64,000 nt of DNA from NCBI RefSeq assembly GCF_963678635.1, contig NC_087067.1, forward strand, positions 37,580,686 through 37,644,685, written 5' to 3'. The DNA comes from Symsagittifera roscoffensis. Lineage: Eukaryota; Xenacoelomorpha; Acoela; Convolutidae. Positions 39,757-51,911 of this stretch are shown here, piece by piece. Under the pieces are notes generated by a model. It saw only the letters and a program-made list of their open reading frames with translations. It ran no database searches and was not told where the DNA came from. Positions within the stretch are counted from its first letter, which is position 1. Every line of letters begins with the position of its first letter. A program made the position numbers and the translations under genes.

Positions 39757-40599
39757 ATAAAAACTTTAACCAGGTCATAACAGCGGTTTTCCAGGAAAAG
39801 CTCAGCAGCTCGTATGGTAGTACTTTCCCTTTCCGTGCTAGTTTATTTGGTTGACCCCTCAAAAAGGTTTTGTCCCTAATAAAAAACAGAGGTACATTAT
39901 ACGGGTTAATTCTCATAGTAAGCTCACTAATTTTTCTCTTTTGATGGCAAAACAGGCCTAGTAAGTCTAGCGTGTACGAATCCGGTTACCGACTTCAAGG
40001 CTGAAGATGGAATCCGGTGCTGGCTTTTTTTTACGAAATAGGCTGCGAGACCGAACATGAAAACTAGTTTTGTCACGGGACAAAACAAGTTAACTAATAC
40101 CGTCGTTTCCCTTGCAGATGAACAGTTTTTATCTTAAAAAGTTTCGAGTTTTTGCTGGTTCAACCGATTGAAGCAAAAATGCTCAAAACAAAATATTTTC
40201 ACGCAAAGCATGGATGGGCTCCAGGAAAACAAAATTTCGAAGTTTTTAAAATAAGGTGGCTGCGTTACTTGCGTTACTTTTTCACAAAATTGTGAGCTCG
40301 TTCAGTCTCATATTAATAGAAATAGGAACCCACATTGGCCCTATTATTTGATTTATTTTGGGCTCATTCGGATCTTTTGCCTCAATTTTGCTGGTTTTCC
40401 TTAAAACATGACATATAAATGGGAGCCAATTTCGACCCGGGCAGTTCCGCTTGGTTACGCTATAAAGAAATGTATTAGAAAACAAAAATCAAACGAGAAT
40501 CAGAGCAAAAAAATGAGTTTAGTCGATTGAACAAGTGGAACTCAGGAAAAGTTGCGAATTTCAGATGGATGGAAAGGTTTTGACGAAACGCCTTTTGCA
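39757..40599. other. Spacer, nothing recognised
   Basis: Mixed-composition spacer; frames on both strands are short and without motifs. Confidence 0.25.
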
Positions 40600-40950
40600 C
40601 ATCATTGATCCCGTCACAAACCAAGCATTAATAGTTTGGTTCTATTTTCAGCATTCAGTTTTGTTCAATTCAACAAATAGCTAGCCTCAACTCAATTTGG
40701 AAAGACTTCTCATCTGGATTATCTTGTGGCTTATGCTTAAAACAGTGAAATTTATTGCACGTTTATTTAAGCAAACTAGCTAAAATAGAAGTTTGCAAAC
40801 CCTTATTTGCTAAAATGGGTAAGACATATTTCAGTTTTTGAGCTCAAGGTAATATGATTTTTCAGACTATATATGAATATTCCGTCACATAGATTATTTA
40901 GGGTTCAAAGTTGGTCTGAATAAAAAACACCAAAAACATAGTATTCATCA
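40600..40950 (+). repeat. Decayed composite repeat
   Basis: Body-like AACTCAATTTGGAAAGAC and tail-like TTGGTCTGAATAAAAAACAC resemble the composite family at 28072-28503. The tRNA-like module is not recognisable. Confidence 0.3.
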
Positions 40951-40958
40951 CATTGTTT

Positions 40959-41239
40959 CAGGGGCGGATTTAGGGAGTGGTGGTGCGGGGATGTCCCCCT
41001 TCTTCAGGGATTCAACCCCCTGCCGACCTATTTCAAGATATCCATTTTTAACGGACCCTTAAATTTTTTAAAAGCGCCTTTGGCGCCAATATGTACTAAT
41101 TTTATTTTGAGGGGGGAGTGCGCGACAATAAATGCGATTTTTGTCAACATTTTCCAATAATTGCCTAAAAACGCCTTTTTTGGCCTGTTTTTCTAAAAGT
41201 CCCCACCCCCCTTTCAAAAAAATTCTAGATCCACTCCTG
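40959..41239 (+). mobile_element. hAT-type MITE with terminal inverted repeats and 8-bp target duplication
   Basis: The left end is CAGGGGCGGATTTAGGG and the right end, reversed, is CAGGAGTGGATCTAGAA; 12 of 17 positions agree. The flanks are CATTGTTT (40951-40958) and CTTTGTTT (41240-41247), an 8-bp duplication with one mismatch, as expected for hAT transposition. Internal blocks GGGATTCAACCCCC, ACGGACCCTTAAATTTTT and GGCGCCAATATGTACTAA are shared with 36605-36790 and, reversed, 59886-60300. 281 bp, non-coding. Confidence 0.72.
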
Positions 41240-42270
41240 CTTTGTTTGAAGGTCGTAACAAAAAAAAACAGAAATGTGCAAAAAATTGTTCGTATTTTAC
41301 TTCATGAACTTTGCGTGAAAATGCCTTTTATTTTGTTTTGGTTTTTTTCTTTTTTGTCGCAGAAAAATTATTTCACGCTTTTGCGAAATTTGTCTGAGCA
41401 AATTTCTTTTAAAATGAAACAAATGTAAGCCAAAATAGAGCAAATAATGTTTTCTAGTGAATACCGTTCAGTGATAATTCCTAATGACACCAAAAGATGT
41501 TTTCAAGTGAATAATTATAGATCTGATGCTTCAAAATGTTAAATTGTGAGCCGAGAGTTTGTATCTTGGTCAGATATATGCTGCAGAGTTTTATTTGAGA
41601 AAATAATCGAGTAGCAAGTCTTAAATGCAATTTGTATCGTTTTGCGCACAGTTTAAAGATGTATTGCGCTTCTGGTGCGTAGTTTCAAGCGAGCGGGCAA
41701 AACTTATGCTCTAATGACAAAGAAAATTTTTGCACAGTCTTAGGTTGCATTGCTCTGCTAGATTTTTTGTAGACAAACGCATTAGTTTTGTACTATGCAC
41801 AGACAACCGTTTGCCCAGATGAAGCCAGATTTGACGTTTCAGAAATAAACTTTGACTCATTGAATTTTCAGTTATCAATTGAATGACTTTGTAAGTATTC
41901 AGAGTGATAAGCGAGAAAAAGAACAGAAAAGTGAAATTTTCAGAGCTCGCAAGATCGATATTTAATAATCTTTGAAATTAAAAATTAAGAAAAATTACTT
42001 ATTTATTACACAATCTATGAAAAAGTTGGCACCAAAAACTTTCAAATTGGTTAAAGAACAGCAAATTACAGAAACAAAATTGACAAAAAAGAAGAGTTAA
42101 CCAAGAGAGAAAAGAGAAGAAATGAAACAAAACTCCAGTAGTCATAATCAGTTTTGAATTTCGATAAGAAACCAGTTATTGAACTGGTTTCGAGCAGCGC
42201 CACTAGGACAATTTCTTCCTTTGGTCAACTTCATTTGAAGGTCAACATCACTGGTTAAAGCCACTTTGCC
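41240..42270. other. Spacer upstream of the tetraspanin gene
   Basis: No ORF with motifs. The region directly before 42271 must hold the promoter and 5' UTR; no TATA box was assigned. Confidence 0.3.
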
Positions 42271-42559
42271 ATGTGTTGCAGTCGCGTTTGCTCAATCTGT
42301 TTCCTGGTCATTATAAATATTGTAGTACTAGTTGTCAATTTGGGCATACTAGCTATCCTTATATGGGCAGAAGCGAAGTGGGATTTCTCCTACTACATGG
42401 ACAAAGTGGGTTTCAAACAGTCGCAGATTATCTATTACGTCATTTATGGGGTTGTAGGGGGCGTAGCTGGCGTGGCGGCACTGGGGTTGATAGCATGTTG
42501 TTGTAGCAAGAAAATCCTGATGACAGTTTATGCTATATTGTGTATCATATTTTTAATCA
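42271..42559 (+). CDS. Tetraspanin, exon 1 (TM1, small loop, TM2, start of TM3)
   Basis: First of three exons of a four-pass membrane protein of about 301 residues. It starts at ATG with MCCSRVCSICFLVIINI; TM1 is about residues 9-32, the small extracellular loop (AEAKWDFSYYMDKVGFKQSQ) about 33-52, TM2 53-74, then the cytoplasmic CCCSKK typical of tetraspanins, and TM3 begins at ILMTVYAIL. The exon ends ATC A|GTAAGT (phase 1). Cysteines next to the membrane (CC at 2-3, CCC at 75-77) are likely palmitoylation sites, as in the family. Exon 1 of a tandem paralogue at 58679-58967 has the same length and 81 of 96 identical residues by my alignment. Tetraspanins organise membrane microdomains with integrins and other partners. 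Confidence 0.8.
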
Positions 42560-42599
42560 GTAAGTTTCTGTGATGAAAAAGGTGAAAAATTTAGCAACT

Positions 42600-42760
42600 T
42601 ATGAAAAAAGGGTCGAAACAGTTTTTGTTATAAAAATATGCGTACTGAATTTTACCTGTTTTACTGAATATGAGGAACTCCGTTTTTTCGGCATTGAATT
42701 TCAATGCATGTGTTTTGAAACATCTTGATCTGTTTCTTGCCAAGATCATTGTTTTTGACA
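42600..42760 (-). pseudogene. LINE reverse-transcriptase fragment (small)
   Basis: In minus orientation a frame reads LNFNAEKTEFLIFSKTG, the N-x-x-K-T-E segment downstream of the RT active site in jockey/CR1-like LINEs. The related text at about 43600-43690 shows two copies of the same LINE family. Confidence 0.45.
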
Positions 42761-43039
42761 TCTGCCCAAGCTAAAAAAACATAGAAAACACTTCACTTGT
42801 TAAAAATTTTAGAACAAAAATGAAAAGTATGTACATTGCTAAAACAAACAAAAAAAATTATCAAATTATCTCCAACAATAAAATGAATTCAAACTATTTT
42901 GCTAATCGTTATGTAAATTTCGAATTCAGCCCCAATTTTTCCATAGGCTGCCACTGTTCTAATTTCAAGGTACAGTTTATGAAAAGACATCTTAAACCTA
43001 AAATTAATTTTATTAAATGTTAGAGCGCTCGCAAGTATA

Positions 43040-44100
43040 TTATGCTCTAGTATATTTTTCCCAATTAGAAGAGCTGTCAGATTTTTTTAAAAATGTAGTA
43101 TGATGTTGCTGTTTGGAGATGAGTTTTCTAGTTCGGTAATTTTCATTTATTTGGTGATTTGAAAAGGCTACACTGATTTTGGCTGATAGTAATTTTTTTC
43201 GAAATTTCAGAAACGGTATCCAGAAGCGGCATCCAGAAGGCCAATTTAGGAAAAGCTTAATCGGCAATTTTTATCGTTTTCTTTCAAATGTGAAGAAGAA
43301 TTGTTTTTAATATGGTTACAGCAAGTTTTCACAGTCCAACTTAATTGTTTATTAATTGAAGTTACTAAATTGCTTGTTATTCCAGTGAGTAGACTTGCCG
43401 GATAGTCCAAGTGGCTCATCACAAGCGCCTTCATTGTCAGCCACCTGGTGTTTTTTGATAAATTTCAAGATTTTAATCCCAGAAGCCGTTTTTTCTGGTA
43501 TAATTTTAACTTCTTGATGAGAATTTATGTGTGATCGATTACAGTTCCAAGAGTTTTGACAAGTAGTTTTATCTTCATTTCTTCCATTTTCGATATAAAT
43601 GAATTTCCGAATTTTATCTGTTCTTCTGAATATAAAGAATTCTATTTTTTGGCATTGAATTTTAGAATGTGTTTTGAAATATCTTGGTATGTTCAAGTTG
43701 CTTGATAGCTAATTCTGGATTTTCGTTATCAATAAAAAGTAATGCGAAATCAACGTACTTTGTTTCGGTATTGATTTATCTATTGTTTTATTTGCTGTCT
43801 TGTGCTTACAAATTTTTCAATCAGACAATTGAGCTGTTTGAGAAACCTATTTTTAAGTTTATTTTTTAGAAAATTGTGGTTGATTGAGCCGATTGTTTTT
43901 GAATTATCAAAGAAGGAAGGCAGCAACAATGTGGTTTTTATCAATTGATTTTCGAAACGGTTCGGTACATTTTTAATATTGCATCTATGGCTGAAACAGC
44001 GGAAACAAAATTTTGTTTTACTCATCCGATTTTTCTTCAGGAGGTACTTCATTTGCTTATGTAGAAGTTTTTCAAAAAGTTTTGACATTAACCCCGTGAT
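43040..44100 (-). pseudogene. Decayed non-LTR retrotransposon (LINE) RT
   Basis: Broken minus-strand frames in the order expected for a LINE RT: MSKLFEKLLHKQMKYLL and KTKFCFRCF (43780-44088, the segment normally ending in FGFR), a stretch with INHNFLKNKL, then LKFIKKHQ and CQKIEFFIFRR (43352-43696), and MSHLDYPASLLTG (43246-43434), the C-terminal S-H-L-D-Y motif. Several frameshifts; the YADD box is not preserved. No endonuclease was seen. Confidence 0.6.
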
Positions 44101-44705
44101 TGAAATAGTTCTATAGATTTCTAGTTCTTCGGGTAATCTTTTTTATATACTTGAGTTATTTAAGATTAACCTGAAATTTCCTAAACTTATTGTTTTCATT
44201 AAACACAAAAGTAAGCAGAACATATATACTATTTGTAACGTCTTTAAGTGCTGAGGCTGATATTTCACAAATACCTGGGGGTTTTCCATGATTGAAGTTT
44301 CTCAGTTCTTTCTTGCATTACAATGTATTAAATCTAAAATCAAAATTGTATGTTCGTTTCGTTTATTTTGAGTAAAAATCGTAGGTGCTATTAGCTTATT
44401 ATTATTTGTAATTTTTCTTAAATTTCCTATTTTCACATCAAATTCTCAATTGCATTCATATTGCATACTTCCGCCAGTTTGGTTCAAATCATAAGAAAAT
44501 GTTTTAATTTAATTTAAAAAGTTTATAGGTCTTTCATGATATGTTTCACCGTGTTAATTAAGTGTATTGCCGGTACAGTGTTAATTTTTTTAAGTAGTTA
44601 ATTAGTATAATTAAAATATATATTTAAAAATATATAATTTAAATAAATAATTAAATTCAAAGTTACAGAATTATAGACTTCTTCTTTTTGGTTGTTTTTT
44701 ATCAG

Positions 44706-44951
44706 TTCTCTCAGCTGTAACTCTGACATGGCTGGGCATCTTCCTCTACGTACTGATGAATCTACACGACAAGATGGCTGAACAGCTGCATGAATACGAC
44801 GGGGAGTATGGCACCAATGCACCATCTATATTCTTCAATGTGATTTTTGTGGCACTTAAAACATGCGGGGTGGACAGTTGGGCGGACTTCAAAAAGAACG
44901 ACATCACCACCAGCAAAATAACAGGCCAGGCAATTTTTAATGAGATTTCTA
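44706..44951 (+). CDS. Tetraspanin, exon 2 (rest of TM3, first half of the large loop)
   Basis: Acceptor TTTTTATCAG|TTCTC; phase 1 joins exactly to exon 1. It encodes the rest of TM3 (SAVTLTWLGIFLYVLMN) and the start of the large extracellular loop (HDKMAEQLHEYDGEYG, FVALKTCGVDSWADF). The hallmark CCG of the loop reads TCG here, so one cysteine is missing. The donor is uncertain: TCTA|GTATTT at 44951, used here, or a GC donor ACAG|GC at 44924; both keep phase 1 with exon 3 and give 301 or 292 residues. Confidence 0.72.
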
Positions 44952-47900
44952 GTATTTTTTTTTACTAAATAGCACGACTGTTTTCCCCTTTCTCACCTAT
45001 TTTGAAATCTTTCTTAGTTTAAATGACGTCAAAATAGCAATCCAGGTTTTATATGTCCATTTTTTGCTTTATTACCTTCAATTTTTTTGCAAAATTTCAT
45101 TGCATTCCTAAAAACAATCTTTTGTAATAATAACATCGGAGACGAAAACTAAAAATTGAAATTATTATGAGCATAATAAAAAGCTGTTTGCTTTGGAAGC
45201 AACGGGTTGAGCATTCAAATCCCCAGCCAAGACAATGATAATCTATGAGTATCAGCTTCTAGCTTCAGATCTACTATAGCCTGACAAATTTTGTCAGCAA
45301 AATAGCACTTTTGTCTGAAAAACCTTAGCGCAAAAGCGCAAATATAAAATACTAGTCGATTGTAATGTTTTATTGTCAGATTATTTGGTCTTGGTTGAGA
45401 GGTTTTGATTTCATTGTCACTTTATCAGAACACCAAAGTCAATTTATTGTTTTAGCGGTTAGAAACTGATGATGTCATCACATAGGCCTAGCTTTAAACG
45501 GATTCAACAGACTTTGAATAGCTTCTTTGCAATTCGTAGAAACAAAAAATTTTCTGTGTTTGTTATGAATATTATGATTATGATATCATTATCATTGTTA
45601 GTTGACTGCTTATACTTTAAGTTCAAATTTTTCTGAGTGGTGTGAAAAATGAAAACTAAAAAACGTAGGCTCATTCATCAGCCACAGCAAAACAGACAAA
45701 TTGAACCACAATTTGTGAAAAAAAAATCATTAAAAACATCAAAAAAAAATTCTGAAATTTTCTGTTTTTTTTTGGAAAAAAGTTTGTTCGTTTTTCAGGT
45801 TTTGAATCCCAGAGGGGCGCTAGAAAAATGCAAAATTTAATTTTACTTGAGTAAAGTTGAATTTTAACGTCTTAGGTAAGGCATAATGTATTTTTCGTTG
45901 CAATAATAAGCCTGCTCGCACGCATTTCTCACTCAAATCAGGCAAAAAATCCTTAATTTCGTACCGGTTTTTCTCTGCACTGGGAAAATGTTTCGGAACT
46001 TTTGTCTGGCCTTCGAATCACAAATAAAATAAATTTAGTATGATATATCACTCAATCTAATCCAATGATTATTTGTGGTACCTGGTTTTGCGTGAAAAAC
46101 AAAAAAAAACAAAAGCATACCCAAGTACAAAGTTCCTCAATTTTTCTAGATGTCGGAACAATAACAGTGATAGAAGTTTATTGTGCAAGATTACTAGGTT
46201 ACTCTGAAATAGAACATAAAAATTTATATTTTCAAATTAGTGTCGTTTTGTCTGCGTGTTGTGATGAAAAGATCAGAACGAAAAAATAGAGCTCATGCTT
46301 ATTTGACAATAAAAGTAAAACGAAAACTCTGACAAAAAATGATTTAAAAAAATGACTAGAAAAACCAGAAAAACAAACAAATAAATTCATTTTTTTAAAA
46401 ATTTGCTGAAATTTTTTTATTCGCAAAATGACGTTGAAAAACTCCAAAAACTAATTTTACTAGAGTAAAACTAAAATTAGGAAGAAGTAAGCTATTGTAG
46501 GTGGCTTAATTTAACCAAAAAAGCCTGCTCGCTTGCTTTATTTGCTCAAAATTAGATTAAGAAATTAAGCTTTCAAATTTTTATAGTCGTTCGAATCATG
46601 ACTCAAATAGCTGTGATATGATATATCGCTCAAAACATTCCGATGATTTTTTGAGTGCCTGATAATGCGTAGAAAAACAAATGAAACACACTCGAGTACA
46701 TAATTCCTGCCCATTTTTCAAATGGTCGGAACAAAAACACAAATTATCAAGCAAAAAAGTTTTAAAATTCGTTTTGAACGTTAAAAAATTTATTTTTATA
46801 TAGGAGACGTTTTAAGGATCATCTACCCGGGATGACCCCCAAATAACAAAAAATCTTATCGTACAATTCCATAAAAAAGCTCATCATACAATTCCATGTT
46901 TGGTTTCTATGGAAAATACCCTGATCACACGGTTTCCACTTATGAATGTTATATGATAACCTTTTTTCTATACAACGATTTCAAATCTGAGACTTTTTTC
47001 ATTTTGGTCGCTAAACCAGTTGCTTAACATTTAAAAAAAAAATTGCATGCAAAGTTTTAAAATTTTTGCTGATAACGTACTCCACTCACAGTTTTTTTAT
47101 ATAAAAGAATCAAAGGTATAACCTAAATCTAACCAAAAAACAGGCCACGTTTTTCAACGTCTGAGTTTTTTAAACATATCTCATAGCCATATACAAAAAA
47201 GTATCTTTTTTTTATAAATTGAAAGAAATACAAATTTTATCAGACTTGGCATCTAGTAATACGTTATTATATTTGCAATTCAATGCCGTTTAACCTGTTT
47301 ATTTTCTCGTTTGAGAAAGTTTTTGGTATTTGTGTTCAGGGCAGAAAAATGCTTCTCATACAATTCCGTTGTATGGAAGAAAAAGCTTATCATGTAATTG
47401 TCAAACAAGTTTTTTTATTTTAAGAAATTGTATGAAATCTGTATGATAAGCATTTTCTCGATAGTATGGAATTGAAAGATAATCTTTTTTTTTGTCAACT
47501 GGGGTATTTGTGGACAGCTTTGAAACACTTTGAATAGAAATAAGAATAAAAAAGTTCATTTTGCAGTTCATCCTGAAGTTTTAAAAATGGTTCTTAAAGA
47601 AATAGTTCATTAAGTTAGTGGAGGGAAACACTTAATTTATATGCTTGGCTATCAGTCACTCTTTTTTCATTTTCGCATTCATCTGATTCTCTGTGCAAAA
47701 TCAATTGGATTTAGAATTTCAGGGAAAAAACACAAAGTCTCGCTGTTCATTATAAATACTTGTACATTGTCTGGATTACAGACCTAAAGTGATCAAATTC
47801 AATCAAGTAAAATGTCAAACTAAGAAAAAAGCATTGCTTATGGGCACTTAACATCGTTGCAAGTTTTTTGCGAGACCGACAAATATGAGTAACCGATCTT

Positions 47901-48756
47901 CTTGCAAAAGACAAAGAAAGCGTGCGAGGAAAGAAAATCTCTCAATCGATTCCAAATTTCTAGTTTATTGCAGTCTAACCAGTCTAAGAATCGGTATTGG
48001 TACTAGAGGAAAGTTTTAGTGCAGAAACTACTTTTTGAAGGTAGTTTCTTAATAAGAACTCAGTCTTGAATTGCTGAACTGATAAGAAACTGATCGTCTT
48101 CAGACTGGCTAGTGTTTTTAACTAAATTGAGTGCAATTTAACTAAAGCTTAGATAAAAGTATTGCTTGTCATTATTTTAAAACACTTGTTGCTTCAAGTT
48201 TTTAAAGTTCCGACGACAAGTATTTGATGACACTAGATGGGTGGTAAAAAAACACCTGTGATAGGAGGCGCTTTTTTTCTCCCCAGAAACATCTAATGAT
48301 TATTGTTTCAAGTAATCAATTAAAACAATTCTCGTTTCTGTGTCGATGATTGAAGTGAAGCATATATTAGCTATTATATCGAGATAATATAGACTTTTCG
48401 CTTCGACATCTGAAACAAAAAAAGACAGAAAAAATGAAGATCTTGGTCTTATTTTAAACCAACTTAGGTACAGCAAAAATAACTTCAAGCAAGATCTGAT
48501 CAATTTTGAATTCTCGAGTTAGTGAATTAAACCGCTAGAGAATTAGAACAAGAGAATTGAAGAGCTAGAGCTAAAGAATTAAACCGTAATTTCTGGAAAA
48601 AGTGTATGTTGGTTTCCTCGTTATGTTAACGTTTTTTTTTGCAAAGATATTACTCTTTTTTTGTACAAAAGCCTGTTCGACACGGGCTAATTTGTGAAAT
48701 ATTTGTACAATGATTCTTTTTCAGGATGTGAATTTTTCAGTCTGTGAATTTTACAG
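44952..48756. other. Intron 2 of the tetraspanin gene
   Basis: About 3.8 kb. Holds a two-unit repeat at about 45840-46740 (units share GCCTGCTCGC, GATATGATATATC- and ACTCAA-type blocks) and a small family of CATACAATTCC/GCTTATCAT motifs at 46850-46960 and 47340-47470. No coding sequence was recognised. Confidence 0.5.
45840..46740 (+). repeat. Direct repeat of about 610 bp spacing
   Basis: 45840-46090 and 46452-46690 share AATTTTACTNGAGTAAA, AAGCCTGCTCGC, TTCGAATCA and TATGATATATC, and a following CCAATGATT/CCGATGATT block. A related stretch in reverse occurs at about 49560-49830. Confidence 0.4.
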
Positions 48757-49127
48757 GATTCACCCAGTACCCTTTCCCTTTGACCTGCTGCGATGACCTC
48801 TTTAGTCATTTGGAAGTAGAAAAAATCAAAGACCAAATGACCCAACAAGACTGGGACGGTTTGCTAGATGACCAGAAACAGTTTTTCGATAACTGCAAAA
48901 CTAACCCAAATGAAGACGGAAGTTACCCTATTTTGAAGAAATACATCACTATACTATTTGTAACAGTTTTGATTTTCCTCTCGGGTATAACATTATTACT
49001 AGCATTACTTGTTTGGGCCGCCTGCACAATTATCAAAAAAGGTCCCAAGAAAGATAAATGGGCTAAAAAGTATAACGGAGGCTCGGAAACGACAGTCAAA
49101 CAAACTACGACTAGGAGTAAAAGATGA
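48757..49127 (+). CDS. Tetraspanin, exon 3 (second half of the large loop, TM4, tail)
   Basis: Acceptor TGAATTTTACAG|GATTC, phase 1, in frame with exon 2. It encodes FTQYPFPLTCCDDLFSHLEV (a CC pair of the large loop), a helical acidic segment, a third cysteine in FFDNCKTNP, TM4 (YITILFVTVLIFLSG and following) and a basic cytoplasmic tail ending KQTTTRSKR. The loop cysteines are one in exon 2 (TCG), CC and C here, four in all, as in classical tetraspanins, but the CCG is replaced. Total protein 301 residues. Confidence 0.78.
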
Positions 49128-51391
49128 TCGATAGTCAATTAAGTTGTCATATACGATTAATTATGCTTTTACAACAATGTGTGTGCGGTATCAAAAGGCA
49201 TAGAAAATTCAAATTAATTGATTTTTATTGTTTTTGAAACAGTGAGGAAAAATTTATACTCCAGAAATTATTTTCGAAGACTCTTATATAGGTCAAGTGG
49301 AAATTTATTTTTCAGATTTCCCAACGAAAGAAAAATTATACATATTGATCCAGTTGCCTCGACTTGAAAGTTAATTTTTCAAAAAATGTCAATCATGAAT
49401 TGTTCTAAAAATTCAAAGAGTCTTACTGTCATTTTTTTCCTTAAAATTTAAAAGTGTATCACCCCACGCAGATTTTTAGATACTATGATCGGAACATTTT
49501 GTGCTACTTACAGAGTAATCGGCTATCCTTGTTCTAAATTGGATTCGTTGCTCACTGTTATTTTTCTTCCTTTATTCTTTTTCACACAAAATCAGGTACC
49601 GCAAATGATGATCTAAAAGTGTCAAGTAATATATCATATTTAAGCACTTTCAGTCGTGATTTGAATGACATTTTAAACATTTTCAAAAATTTTCCAAGTG
49701 TTGAACAAAAGCCGATTTGAAGTTTTTGGTTTTTTTGTCTAACTTCTAGCAGGTTAAGTAAACAGGCCTACAATAGCTTAATTATGCTTCATTTAAGACG
49801 TATAAATTTCGTTTTACTTGAGTAAAAAAATTTTTTTGAGTTCTTTTGGCGCCATCAAGTTTTCAAAAGTTCAAAAAATTTCTGCTAAAAAATTTTAATT
49901 TTTTTTAATGATGATTTTTGTTTTTTAGTCATTTTTTTTTTCAAAAACTGTTGCCCACTTTCCAATTTGCTTATTTTACTATGACTGTCGAATTTGCCTA
50001 AGTTCTAGTTTTCTGTTCAGATCTTTTTTATCATGCCACGCAGAAAAAGCCCACTAATTTGAAAAAAAAGTACATTTTTTTTGTATTTTTTTTGAGACTA
50101 TGACCGGAGCATTCAGTGCTATTTGCGCAGTAACTGGCTATCTTTGCGGACCCATGGATTGTGATCAGTTAATAAATTTGAGAAATTAACTGCAATATTA
50201 ACACTTTTTTGTTTCAAAGAATTCCAAACAATCAACAATTCAACATACTTTGATGTTTTCTGAGCCAACGATCACTCGGAAAAGTAATATTAGCTCACTT
50301 TTTCGAGATCAAGGTTAAACCTTTTTTAAAATGTTGAAGACTTTCTACAATCTAATCACTATCTCTTCGGCTACCAACTTAAAAATACAAAAATTAACAT
50401 CGCTTATTTTACTATGACTGTCGAATTTGCCTAAGTTCTAGTTTTCTGTTCAGATCTTTTTTATCATGCCACGCAGAAAAAGCCCACTAATTTGAAAAAA
50501 ACATATATTTTTTTTGTATTTTTTTGAGACTATGGCCGGAGGAATTTTTTCACCATTTTTGCTAGCGTACTTTCTTATTAGCTCCAGCAGGTACTGCATA
50601 ACTCATTAACGAGGAGAAAGAAAAACCCTAGAAGATAAAAAATTGTTGATAACGTTGAAATTTATTGATTTATGTTTTTTATTCATAGTTTTTTTTGTAT
50701 GGCAACTGTATAAAAATAAACTTCAGTCATAGCAGTCAACCCGGATAAAAACCTATTCGGTTGAGAAGTTTCTTGAGTCGTTTGCGCATCGATGAAATTA
50801 TTCAAGTGTGACATATTTTAACCACCGATTTTCATGTATTCAATGTATGAAGTGCAAACCGCTCTTCTATACGATGTTAAAATGATTTGAATGAAACTTT
50901 TTTTCAGTAATTTTGTGAATATACTTTGAAGTCTTTTAAGTTTATTTATTTTTAAATACGGTTTTAGCGTTTTCTGCTGTTACTTTCTGTCAATTTAGTG
51001 CAATCTTAGACAACAGCAGAAAAACAATTAATTTAATTACTCTACAGTTCTTACAGAAAAAATGGGACTTTTTTTTAAAGAAATGACCGAAGTGCCATTT
51101 TTATTCATACTTAAATGTCACCGATGTATCATTGTAAAGTACATTACTTACCAAACCACTCGGAACTCTTAAGAATAGAAGACTTTAATCGTATAAATTA
51201 AATCACAAATTACCCCAAATGTATCGGGCGTCTTCAATAGGATCAAAAACTAGACTAAGTAAACTGCATTGCTAAGTACAATTCATATTCGGCGTAAGAT
51301 GAGCAAAAAGCAGTTGGCTTTAATTTCACTCAAATTCCTCAAGATACTTTACTGAAAAAACTAGAAAAACTAGTTTTACTCGACATTAGAC
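49128..51391. other. Spacer between the tetraspanin and GPCR genes
   Basis: Repeat-bearing, no coding motif. Holds the direct repeats at 49969-50109 and 50402-50541 and a reversed relative of the 45840 repeat at about 49560-49830. Confidence 0.4.
49969..50541 (+). repeat. Pair of 140-bp direct repeats, 433 bp apart
   Basis: 49969-50109 and 50402-50541 are almost identical: both start GCTTATTTTACTATGACTGT, contain CATGCCACGCAGAAAAAGCC and end GAGACTATGRCCGGAG. The near identity implies a recent duplication. Confidence 0.8.
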
Positions 51392-51621
51392 ATGGATCCG
51401 AGAATTAGGTTTGGAGCAGTGTCGGACAGTTTTCTGTCGTCGGCGAATGACACGCTCGTAAAAACAGTGATTCCTGGTGTTGCCCTAGTGGCCATTCTGT
51501 TTAATGCCCTGACCTGCTGTGTGTTTTGGAGACTGCGAAATGTGACTCCTGGATTTGTGTATCTTCTCTTCGGAGCTGTGGCCGACCTGGTCACTTTGAT
51601 CAGTATTGGATCTACCTGTTG
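51392..51621 (+). CDS. Rhodopsin-type GPCR, exon 1 (N-terminus, TM1, TM2)
   Basis: First of three exons of a predicted 533-residue receptor; the summed coding length of the exons is divisible by three. Starts at ATG after an AT-rich leader. A short N-terminus with NDT is followed by TM1 (VIPGVALVAILFNALTCCVF, with N38 at the conserved position 1.50) and TM2 (FVYLLFGAVADLVTLI, with D65 at position 2.50). It ends TGT TG|GTAAGT, phase 2. The pattern fits a class A receptor; the ligand is unknown. Arrangement across the gene: TM1-2 in exon 1, TM3-5 in exon 2, TM6-7 and a long tail in exon 3. Confidence 0.78.
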
Positions 51622-51911
51622 GTAAGTACCGGCTTATATTTCATACTCAAAGACTGGGTTTGCTGATTTTTGACGCGCGCAGTACATGCTTAAAAACTTT
51701 CGAAAAAAACTATTTATCTGCCTGACAACAAAAACTGGGAGTTCGCGGAAGAAAATCTGAATTATAAGTTATTTTTTCATCATTTTGAATTTACGGACAA
51801 GAACCCAGCCAGCTAAAACTTTTTAGGTGTTCCAATTTTGTTTTTCTTTTGGCTTGATTTCAGCATTAGCTTTTCTTCTCAATTTGCTGTCAAATTGCCT
51901 TTGTTTTCTAG
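51622..51911. other. Intron 1 of the GPCR gene
   Basis: 290 bp, GTAAGT...TTGTTTTCTAG. A T-rich reading frame at its end continues into exon 2 but is intronic by the splice sites. Confidence 0.7.

Larger units (their letters stand above)
42560..44705. other. Intron 1 of the tetraspanin gene
   Basis: GTAAGT...TTTTTATCAG, 2.1 kb. It carries LINE relics on the minus strand (annotated separately) and is otherwise AT-rich. Confidence 0.6.
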
